DNA of 64,000 nt, taken from positions 2,976,001-3,040,000 of the forward strand of contig OX359201.1 in NCBI GenBank assembly GCA_947172415.1. Reading direction: 5' to 3'. Shown in pieces: positions 36,401 through 47,000 of this stretch. Within the stretch, counting starts at the first letter, position 1, and every line of letters starts with the position of its first letter. The notes below the pieces were generated by a model. That model saw only the letters and a program-made list of their open reading frames with translations. It was not told where the DNA came from and made no database searches. The translations under genes were made by a program, and so were the position numbers. The DNA is from Chondrosia reniformis. Taxonomy: Eukaryota; Porifera; Demospongiae; Chondrillida; Chondrillidae.

Positions 36401-37387
36401 GGTGACCTTCAACCCAATCATTTAGCTAATATAGTAAAGTGTGATGAACATGTAGCTCTTCATCCTAAGTTCATGGATGCACACAATCTTAACTTGAAGT
36501 ACGAAGTAAACCCTGTTACTAATGTAGTAGAAGTAAATGTCAATACCACTGCTCTAATGTTTTCAAACTTGCTAAGAAATTTCATTTATACTAATGAGCA
36601 TCAGTATCCAAAAAGTGGAAGAAGGTATCTGAGAATTTATGCTTGGGATGGTGATATTTTCCTAGGCCAGTATGGAGCTCCCATCTATGTCCTGAGTGAG
36701 GAACATCGTCAGATTGAGATCTCCTTTCCACAAAGTGTCATAGTTGTTCCTGCTGCCAGACTATTGGATGGTATGCTGCCATTAGGTGGTGTGGAGATAA
36801 GGACATTTGGAACAGGTGACTTCATTGAAAGTTTAGCAGTGAGTATTTCTCACAATGACTGCTTTAGGAGCAAGTCATGCCGGTTGAACATTTCATCCAT
36901 TGATGCCTCAGCCTGCCATATAGAACATGTAGATTCAGGAAAATTTGCTATAATAGGCCTACAAAATTACAGCTACTACGAAAACTTAATAAAATCTGTG
37001 GTGCTACAAGTAGACGAATTTGCCATTGCTATACCTGTAACTATTTATATTCACATATCTGACTTCAATGGTCTGATTTTCTCTGATTTTGAGCTCACTG
37101 TTCAGTCAATTGACCACATAAGTAAACGGTTTACTAGAAACATCAAACTTATCGATGACAAATTTGGAGAAGACCTGAATAGCAGTCCATCAGTCTACCT
37201 GCAATCTTTCATTCTCGTTGGTATATTATCTGCTATGGTTTTGATAGCATTGGTACTTGGAGTAGTTTCCTCAGTATATATGCTCAGGGAATGTAATGCT
37301 GATTTTTTTACAGTATACAAAGCTTTTAAACTCTTGATACACACACAATCAACCTCATTGTATACTTTTAACAATAAAATTTTATAA
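33431..37387 (+). CDS. Cadherin-repeat, LamG-like single-pass membrane protein (5' exons not seen)
   Basis: A large exon opening after a strong acceptor (ATATTTTCAG ending 33430, phase 0) at ETLYSTVIREDQPV, a typical cadherin strand A. Six cadherin repeats follow, each ending in a Ca-binding linker such as DVNEYAP, DDLNEFMP, DVNEESP or NVNEFPP. Then come a non-cadherin stretch, a concanavalin/LamG-like domain (~35930-36430, WTHVAVTFKGEEVNLYVNG), and a region with YEVNP and YTNEHQYPKSGRRYL that recalls calsyntenins. A transmembrane helix lies at ~37205-37285 (ILVGILSAMVLIALVLG), with a ~35-residue tail. An AATAAA overlaps the 3' end at 37373. Exactly one in-frame TAA (35528-35530) interrupts an otherwise continuous frame (ETLK-stop-TVYYNDDDEP). 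The signal peptide exon is missing upstream. Adhesion at the cell surface is inferred. Confidence 0.85.
37373..37378 (+). terminator. Polyadenylation signal of cadherin gene
   Basis: AATAAA lies 9 bp before the stop codon. The 3' UTR must be very short if this is the signal used. Confidence 0.4.
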
Positions 37388-38190
37388 CAATCATTATTTC
37401 AAATGCACCCAGCAACACTTTGGGAGAAAAAATATTTTCTATTTATAAAGTTGATTTTGCAATCTATATATATATATATTCGTATATTCAAATATGCTCA
37501 TTATAATCACAACTTCACATGCATGCAATGTGACTGTGTAATGGTTATACTTACGTATGTATGCTGTATTCGTTATATATAATTAAGTGCATCACATAGA
37601 GCTATACGTACATACTGTATCAATCGGAGAGTATGTCATGTATATACGTATATATTTATACTTGATTGATGCATATGGTCACAATATTCAGCTGTGTATT
37701 ATGGATTAGCTCCTTAGAGAAATGAAAATGAGAAAATGCATATGAGATTATATAACATAAACTTAAAGAAATATAATTCATAAAAGATATAAATTTAAGA
37801 ATTAAAAGATTAAAAACCTGCTATAACAGAGCATGTGTTTACCATATACCACAAGGTGGACTTGCCAAAGCATCAGCAATTAATTGGTACCAGTATATTT
37901 TCATCCCAGAAACACTGCCTGCTATTTTATAATTAGAGTCCCGGAACATTCAATTCAACATATCTGGTCCCCCTCAACAGAGAGCGCATGCTACAGGACT
38001 TTATGACTCCACACAATCAAGATCTAGACTGATTAATATCATGCATTCCAACTATGTATATTTCTGTCCGCTTCCAGTTCAATGCTATATACCATCGATC
38101 CCCATCCATCCATCCAGCTGGTCAGATGTGGTGATGGTCAGTGGAAGAGCAATATAAAATATAGAATGTTATATATATATATATAGGGAG
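37388..38190. other. Intergenic, AT-rich, no gene recognised
   Basis: Contains short (TA)n tracts (37470, 38170) only. No ORF, splice pair or repeat family was recognised. Confidence 0.6.
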
Positions 38191-38236
38191 ATGATGTACC
38201 CACTCCTCAGTCCCCAGTGGAGGGCAGCCGGCAGGC

Positions 38237-38425
38237 CCACCATCACACCATACCATGCACACAGTGAATCACTTGCTACTGTGACAACTAGTCTTAACAA
38301 CTCCAGAAGCGGTGACAGTTTACTAGAGATAAATAAAATGGATGTCTACAACATCTTTCCAATCTCCCCTCCACACACATCTTGAGTTTATATGAAATAT
38401 GAAATAAACCAATTCAGACAATCTT
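38237..38425. repeat. ~190-bp segment duplicated at 55839-56035
   Basis: CCACCATCACACCATACCATG through AAACCAATTCAGACAATCTT recurs at 55839-56035 with few changes. Here it lies 3' of the recognisable AGMO exons; it may contain AGMO 3' sequence or a dispersed repeat. Confidence 0.7.
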
Positions 38426-38445
38426 TTGATGGAATAGTCTTTGAG

Positions 38446-38625
38446 AAAATGGTGGAAATGTTGGGCTGGCATGTGCAGAATATTGTACGTATCCATTAAA
38501 CACTTTCTCCTCACTAACCACAAGGGACTAATGATAGTAAACAAGTAATGATTCACAGGCTATCAAACCTTGAGAAAATGGTGGAAAGGTTGGGCTGGCA
38601 TGTAGAGCATAGTATGCTCCCACCT
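38446..38625 (-). other. Possible duplicated AGMO 3' exon pair
   Basis: About 60 bp around CATGCCAGCCCAACCTTTCC (38568-38625) is repeated at 38446-38500. The nearer copy follows an acceptor and continues AGMO in phase (WEHTMLYMPAQPF). I cannot match this peptide to AGMO with confidence. Confidence 0.35.
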
Positions 38626-38644
38626 GATTGGACAATTAACTTAC

Positions 38645-40583
38645 TGATGATCAAATATCATTCCAAAACAGGTGAGTGCGTACATGAGAAACACAACCAG
38701 ACCAAGAGACACAAAGTAGTCCAGTCTGTCCCTGACACCTCCCAAATACTGGAAGGAGAAGAGGACCACCATAAAGTGGACCAGACAGTACACATTGATC
38801 CACATTGGAACAGCAGGATCATACTTCTTGACTGGAAACTTGATCTACATGCATGAGAGTAATCAAAGCACATGATAAGCAAACCACAAGTAATTACAGA
38901 TAAACATCATACATAAATGGGGGAATTACAGGTGGTAAGGAGCAATTGCTGGGAATGGAACCAGGACATGCACCAGTGCTCCACTAATGAGTTACAATTG
39001 CCACAGCAATGCTCCATTCATGTTCTCCCTCATACCAGTTAGAGAAGGTAGTCAACTTCACTTATCAGAACTGGTCCATTAACTATACAAGGCCTAGCCT
39101 CTCATTACACAATCACAATCACCATGGATACCAAGGTAGTAACAAAGGAGGGCTAATAAGGGTCACAGGCAGTTATCCCACACTGGATTTTGTGTGAGGT
39201 CCCACATTCCTTAGGACATCCATATAAGGTAATTGTTGATCAAATGAATAACATTATGATACCAATGAATACAATTTAAGGCCTCCTACTATTATTCATT
39301 GGATTATTCCTTTACCAGAAATTTGGGCCTCACAAAACCAGGTGAGCAAGTCACACCTACAAGGCACTGTCTGGCAGTCAATTATATAACTATGGAGGTG
39401 GTCTGGCTAGGCAAGACTAGTACTTATATGGAGGACTACATACTTCATTATCTTTGTCAAAAGTAATTAGTTTCCACTTGTGCTAATTAGTGGTGATTCT
39501 ATACATAAGACAAGCTGACAGAGATTGCCCAAGTAATCTTTCACAGATGTTCAAATGAGCCTTATGAAATACAGTGTAACCTCTCTAGGATGGTCACTTA
39601 AGTACTTAAACACATATTATGTGGTGTAGAGAGTATATATAGTGGCCACTTCAAACATATCTCCTTTGAAAGATATGACATTATTTGCTCGTTACAAAAT
39701 ACATATACAGTTGGTAGACCATACAAGTTTACCAGACTAGATATGAGAGACTTGTGGAGACACTGACCTGTGGCACAAGACCAGAGTCCCCCAGTCTTCC
39801 GCCTCCCTCAAACCATCCTGGACCGTAAAAGAACACTTTAAACTTGTTTTTCAATCCCTTAATGTTCCAAGCAGTCTTTAAGATGTGTATGTAGTGAAAG
39901 TACTGAACGTAGAGTGTGTTGAAGGACCCCACTGGATGCACTAGACCATAAGCCACTGGCTCATCCTCGGGAGCAAAGGTGCCTGAGAAGGGAAAAGTTA
40001 GAGAGAAGAAACATTCTAAAAGAATCTGTATCAGGTATTACAATTCTATTGGGACTCTACTAAGTCTATTATAGGTACTATCTTTGAGATGGTTCATCTT
40101 TAGTCTTTTGAGCAGTACACTAGTTACTATACTATCTGAGCCAGTAAAGTTTGGGTAACAAATAAAATGGAGACTGACCAAAAATGCGATCAAATATGAT
40201 CAGAGTGCCTCCATAGTTCTTGTCAAGGCAGTAGGCATTGCGTCCGTGGTGCACCCGATGGTGCGAGGGAGTGTTGAGGATCCACTCCAACGGACCCAGC
40301 TTGCCCACCAGTTCCGTGTGTGGATCCAGAACTGGTAGAGGAGGTTGAACTGTCTGTGGACCAGGTACACTGACGGAGGAATGGCAACCGCCAAGGGAAT
40401 GTAGAACATCTTATTAAAATAAGAAAGAAGAATTTAAGTGTGTCTTGCTCCACTGGCATTGGAAAACTCTTCCACTCACCCATGAAGTGGCTCCCTGAAA
40501 TGAAGATTGTCTGAGGGCAGTACTCAGGTTATACTCTTCACTGCTATGATGAGCTTGATGGGCGGCCCAAAGGATATTAATCA
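38645..40583 (-). CDS. AGMO: Alkylglycerol monooxygenase, 3' exons only
   Basis: Four minus-strand exons: 40480-40583, 40179-40409, 39768-39982, 38645-38844, all with GT-AG ends. They encode the conserved catalytic part of AGMO (TMEM195), a tetrahydrobiopterin-dependent membrane di-iron enzyme that cleaves ether lipids: [20 protein letters not shown] (second histidine box), [29 protein letters not shown] (third box), [29 protein letters not shown], then the C-terminal membrane part [19 protein letters not shown]. Exon 40179-40409 has an extra AC dinucleotide in CACACACGG (near 40313) that shifts the frame. The next exon's phase fits only without those 2 bp, so it is a recent change or an error. 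N-terminal exons, including the first histidine box, are absent upstream. Further 3' exons near 38570-38625 are possible. Confidence 0.85.
39240..39300. repeat. Small palindromic repeat (AGMO intron)
   Basis: AATGAATAACATTATGATACC through TTTAAGG also occurs, inverted, at about 55119-55182, where the two halves form a hairpin (GAATAACATTATGA with its complement). It is a short dispersed element. Confidence 0.6.
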
Positions 40584-40603
40584 CTGCAGGAAACGGTTAA
40601 GCT

Positions 40604-40900
40604 TGTAGTGACCACTATAGACAGGTGACCACTATAGACAGGCGACCGCAATAGACAGGCGTCCGCTATAGACAGGCGACCGCTCTAGACAGGCGACCGC
40701 TATAGACAGGCGACCGCTATAGACAGGCGACCACTATAGACAGGCGACCACTATAGACAGGCGACCACTATAGACAGGCGACCACTATAGACAGGCGACC
40801 ACTATAGACAGGCGACCACTATAGACAGGCGACCACTATAGACAGGCGACCACTATGGACAGGCGACCACTATAGACAGGCGACCACTATGGACAGGCAA
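40604..40900. repeat. 17-bp minisatellite (GACCACTATAGACAGGC)
   Basis: About 17 copies, the last ones nearly perfect. It lies immediately upstream of the first AGMO exon present and downstream of the last CEP70 exon present, i.e. at the join between two partial genes. Confidence 0.95.
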
Positions 40901-41063
40901 CTATATTAAAATTTTCAAAATTCAAGGCAATGGAGTGTCAAAGCTCTCTATATTCCCAAAAGTCTAAGTACCAGGGGGAAGGCGAAATGAACATTTTCAA
41001 AATCCTAGCCCCCTCTATGCAGCCCTGCATTACAATATTATCAGGTGTTACAAAACAACTTAC

Positions 41064-44000
41064 CTGTTCTGTAGGTCAAGCTTTAATTTTGCATTAGAAT
41101 ATTCTAGCTCAGCAATTCTAGAATATTCTAGCTCAGCAATTCTGCTCCTTAGGGCTTGCACTACTGAGTCCTACACATAAGAATTGACATCAAACACCAA
41201 ACACTTCACAAACAACTTGTTAGGCAAGCTACATGTATGTACATACAGAGCTGCTGTGATTGTTGGAATTGGTGGGTTTCTAGGCAACCATACACGGCAA
41301 AAAATATCCGGATCTGATTTCATCGTTGACCCTTTGATACCGGAACAGAACCGTGTACGGATCGTGCCAGGATCCGTAACATTCACGATCGTTTACGATT
41401 CGATATCGGATCGTACCAGATCCGTCACGTTAACAAACTGTACGGATATCGGATTGTTTTTATAAGCAAGGCTACACCTTTGAACGATTTTACGGTAAAT
41501 TTTGAAGGATGGCGTTGGGCCTCCTTGAGGTCCGAGATCGTGATGAACGCTAGCGGTAAGTACATATGAAATTAAAAAAATCTGTTGTTTAGGTAGTATT
41601 AGCTAGTATCAAAAATAAATACAAGTGTAAGTAAAGTCTATAGTTCCTAGTTAGACTGCATGTTTTCCACTTTTCCTCTGATACATTTCCCTCATCCTTC
41701 TGAAACCAGATAGAAAGTCTTGCCGTAGAGAGTCAGTTAATAGAGAATCAGGCTCAGTCCCTGGCTGAAGGAGCCTCTGAAGTGACTCTAAGGAATCTTC
41801 AGAATCTGCCGGTAGTTGGGTCAGTTCTTCCTCCCTGGGTGGTTCGGGCTGTGTGGCTGGTATGATAGTCATATCTACAGTAATAGTATATAGTGAAGAT
41901 ACAAGTTGAAGCTGATTTTCATATTAAAGTTAATATGAGAACTACCTTCTTGATGGTCATTGATGCAACCAGCATTCAGTACTTCAACCTCTGGTGAATT
42001 CTGAATGTATGTTGATTGGCAGATTGGGAGTGGTGCCAACTCTTCAACAGACAGTGACTCATCCGAGCTCACTCCTGAGTAGTTGATGGCCTTATCCTGT
42101 TGCAAGACCTCACTCCATGTGGAATTAGCCAGTCCTGTTGGGTAAGCCTCTTTTACCCAGCTGGAGAACTTCTTGTGTAAATCTTTGCTAAGATCCAGAG
42201 TGGTCTCTCTAATAAATTTTCTCTATATGTCAAACATTTTATACACAAGAATTAATAGACATGTGCCAATAGTTGCATGGGCTACATTTAATGTATTTTT
42301 ATCCTTACCAGTAAAGCAACATGCTTGCTGTAAGTAACAAGGTACTGAATATCCAAAGGAAAAGGCCTCATGATATTTCTAGCCAACTCTTCTGTTGACA
42401 TTTGGGCTGTGTCTGGATTTGGCCTCTTACCCAGTACCTTGTGTTTGAGTAATGGATACAGATTTATTCTTGTCATTATTCATTCAAGTTATGTTATTAT
42501 ACCTTGCGTCTTTCCTCTGACTTCAGGGTGTTGTAAAAGTCCTTCGAGTGTTTTATAGCTGCTTTAAGCTTATATTGTTGTAAAGCCTCTTGTCTGAGGA
42601 CTGATGCAATTATAGCCTAGAAAGAAAGCATTATATGCATACGTAAGACATGAATATGCATGTTGCATATTCATGTTTAGTGGTCCATGACTATCCTACC
42701 CGAAAAGTTTCGTCACTTATTTCGCGAGTTGGAGTTTTTGCAAACTCGTTAACAATTTTTCCTTCCAACTTTTTCTAATAATAATTGAAAGTTATAGTAT
42801 CATCTATAGTAGCGTGTCTTACAGTGGACCATATGTTGGATAACATTTATAAATAAAATGACAGTGAAACTGCCTCTTTTTGTATAGTAGGGGCTCAGTG
42901 AGGCCTAACCTGAAAATGTGATCCTTTAATTGAAAACCGTAAGGCTTCCTGTTCAGCTAGCAATTCCTTTAATTCCATAAAGGATTGCTGAAGAACATCC
43001 TGCTTTTGCTCTAGTCTGGTAACTTTTCTAAGTATCTCATTGAGTAGCACATTGGGGTTGGTAGTATTTGCTGCCATATGGACACTGGTATAGAGAATCC
43101 CGCCTTTTTAACTAACAGATTTTAATTAATGAAGTATAGTTTTATCGTTAGCGATCGTTTATATACCTTTCGAATGTACTAGGGGCCGATTTTACCGATA
43201 AAAATTAAGCGGCCATTTTTCGATTCTAAAAGTTACGCAATGTTTGGTTCGTCCCTCCACGTGCCCTACGGATCCGTATCGAATCGTAATAATGGCGGGA
43301 CGCATCGCATCTTCTTCGAGTGCTGTCTTCTCCTGTACACTTTGCGGGATAGATTTCGACCGAAAGAGATACCTAGAGCGCCACTTCAACACCAAGAGGC
43401 ACAAAGAATTAAAGGCCATCCAAAAAATGGCTGAAACTGAATATCGTCATATGTATCAGCACGAGGACAGTGCAATGGATGTTGTGGAATCAACTAACTG
43501 TCTTACTAGCTGTACCACTGTTGAGGACTATGCCATCACAAATAGTACACAGCTACAAGAAACAGTTGATGGCACTGATGAGTCATTACCTGATAATTTT
43601 AGCAGTGATACCTATGCTGAACTGAATGAATCAAGTGACAACACTGAAAGTGATACATCAGAAGCTGAGGAAGAAGTGGATTCCGATTGGGAACATTTAC
43701 TGATGAATGAGGGTAAGGTAATTTATGATCTTGTATGATACTGTAGATATATATAATGAATAAACATGTAGATTTCATTATGGACAATACTATTGGCCCA
43801 GCGCCAGATTCCAGTGACTACTCTCCATTTCCCAGCAGAATATTTGCACTTCTGTATATGTTGATAAATAGTCCAAGACCATTGGTATGTTAATTTGGAA
43901 CTTGCTCTGCCAGGACTTTCTATAATCAAAATTATACTCTATATAGGGGCAGAAGAACCTTTCATTCATCTGGTTCATCTTAAAAAGGAGCTTTCCTTGT

Positions 44001-47000
44001 ATTCCTGCTCTCTCTGCAGTAGCAAACTTCAAGCTTCCCATTGAAACCCAAACACAGCGTGTAAGACTCATGTCAGAAGTTCTGTATAGTATTACCCTGC
44101 TTGACTATACTATATAGTGCATATGATAGGTATTTCCTATTATGCAGTGTGTTACACTTAGTGGGATTCCCTTTTATGCCATCAACCTGGTTGATTTGGT
44201 AACGTACCTGCTTAGTTGTGAATCAATAGCCAGCAAGTTGACCCACTATCCAGAATTGACAAATGACATGAAGTAATGCATTACTTATAGCTAGTCTAGC
44301 TGACTTTGCAGGCACCTGGTTCTATTATTTGGGTCTTTTAGGGAACTGTGGCATGGTAGAAGATGGTTATCTGAGTCTTTGTATAACTGCAGCTCAGCAG
44401 CTATTTTGAATAAGGAAGTATTTCCTAATGACTTCATAATATTGTCTCATGACAGCCATGACAACGTCTTAGCAAGAGCTGTCAAATTCTATACACACGT
44501 AGGTATCACATGTAGTTTATCCTGCTTGTCAAAGGCACTGCAATAAGTACTCTTTAGTATAACAACTAAGTGTAGATATGTCTTTCTATTCCTTGCAGTC
44601 AGGCAAGCTGTTAATAGAATGTGATGTACTGGTAACACGTGATCAACTTAATGAAGAAGCACCACCGGGAACGACTATTAGTGATTACTTCCTGATAGAG
44701 AGGATATCTGTACTTACTGATTGTGTAACATCTGTTAGTCCCCTTGTAAGACCCTACAAGGTATGGTTTAAAAAAGATGGCTTATGGGAAAAGGCTTCTC
44801 AACAGGTAAATGTTCCAATATGTATGTTAGTATCTATTAAGTATTAATTTATATGCTGTCATAATTTATAATGATATAGGAAGTTGTACAGATGCTCACT
44901 GCCCATCCATGTAAGGAAAGAAGTGCTGGTCAACCAGTTGTTTGTAGTCCTATTCTTCTCTACACTGATGATACAAGTGGCAATTTGACCAAAAAATGGA
45001 ACAAGTTTGATGTGTGGTGCCTGCTTTTAGGTGGACTCCCACGTTCAGAAAATGCGAAACATGAAAATATACACTTTTTGGCATGTTTCAATAGTGTTTC
45101 TGGTATGAATTGAGTGCACTTATAATAAGCTGCTATATTTAGTATAAACACACTTGATCACGTAATTATGTCTGTTTATACCTTCTGATATAGCTGTAGA
45201 TATGCTAAACGTTGCTCTTGTTGAACAGTTGAAGATGTTAGAAAATGGAATCATGGTCTATCATGCAGGTTGGCCAACTACATTACACATACGTATAGTC
45301 AATATTGCATGCAATTACTACTTTGACCATGCATATACCAATTAATATTTTTAATATAATAGGACTGAAAAAAAGTGCACTCTTGGTAGCTCCTGTGCTT
45401 CTTGTCATGTGTGACAACCCACGTGCATCAGAAGTCATGAGTCACCTTAGGAGCTCTGCCAGCAAGTTCTGTCGCATGTGTATGGTGTGTCATATAGTCG
45501 TCTGCATGTTTATAGCTCTCCAAATGATCTGTTTTATTTAATCTGCAGGTTGACAAGAGTACTCCTACACAATTGGGAGTGACAAGAACAAAGCAACAGA
45601 GTCTTGACATACACAGGAGGATCATACAAGCTGAAACATCACTTCAAAGGGGTTTGTCAAGAGAGACAGGGCTATATCCTCAAGCAAGCCCTTTTCTCAG
45701 ATTGGAATTTGATGTTTTTAGGTATATGCTTGTACAATTCTCAGGTTTTATGCATGCATGTACATTTATTGCATGTATGTAGATCCACACCAGTGGAAGT
45801 GTTACATACTATGCTACTAGGTCCTTACAAGTATCTTTTAGGAAAGACCATGAAGATCCTCAGTCCATTACAGAAGAAAGAGGTTTTAGCCCGAATTTCC
45901 TCATTTAATTATTCTGGCTTCAGTGGACAACTTACTAGCAATGTGACTCGCTACAGTCAGTCTTTTGTGGGAAGGGATTTCAAGCTGTGGGCCCAAATGG
46001 CTCCCTTCATATTATACCCATACTTGTCCACAGTTGAAATGGAGTTGTGGATAGCACTTTCAGATGTACGTTTATCATGCATTCATAATTATGTATGATA
46101 CTACATCACTTCTACAGGTGTTTTGCATATGCTATTCTGAAAGTGTCACCAAGAGTGGACATCAAGGGAGACTTCAGAAAATTGAACAATTCCTTCATTG
46201 TGTTCAAAGCGTAGCCCCGGAAATGCTCAAAAAGTTGAAAGTTCATCTGCTATTACACCTCCCAGAAAATATTTTGGATTTTGGCCCTCCAGCTAACTAC
46301 AATACTGAAAGGTAATTTATGTATATAACAAAGTATGCATATTTTATAGAAAGTAATTGTAGCGTCATCATTAAAGTGCTGATATTAGTATAACATACAA
46401 ATTATGTATATATAATAGGTGTGAGTCTCTTAATAGCAATGTTCGGAGGTTTAATGTGTATGGGAATCGACAGGCTCCCAGCCGTGATATTGCCAACAAA
46501 TTTTGTACAATGAGTGCTCTTTTTTGTACATCACAAGGTCAAGTGAGCAAGGATCATGGGTATGTTATATCAGTTTACCTAATGGGCTACATGCTGACAT
46601 ATACAGTGTATTATGTATCTGTACGATTCATTTCATTAGCAGGTACACTACCATAGCTGGTAAAGGCCTAATTGAACTAATGGAAACAGCACAGCTAAAG
46701 CATTTTTTGTTTGGCACACCCTTTTCCAGTATGGACAGCAAGTCTATATATCAACATGGAACTCTAAGAAAGGTACTATGTATACTACCAATGTACATGG
46801 TATATTTAGTACATGAGTTTGCTACTCAATAGATTCAATCCTTACGAACTGTTCATGTTGGAGATGTTCCAATATCTCAATGTGGTAATGTTTCTAAAGT
46901 AAGGGATCATGTTTCACTGCAACACCTTGATTTCCAATTATCATGTTTACATGGAGGGGCTATATACAGTGCTTCACAAGAACAGCTTGTGAATATTGGC

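Noticed and set aside
41184-41465. Plus-strand ORF over the transposon's left end
   Set aside because: It crosses the host-transposon boundary and consists of sub-terminal motif sequence.
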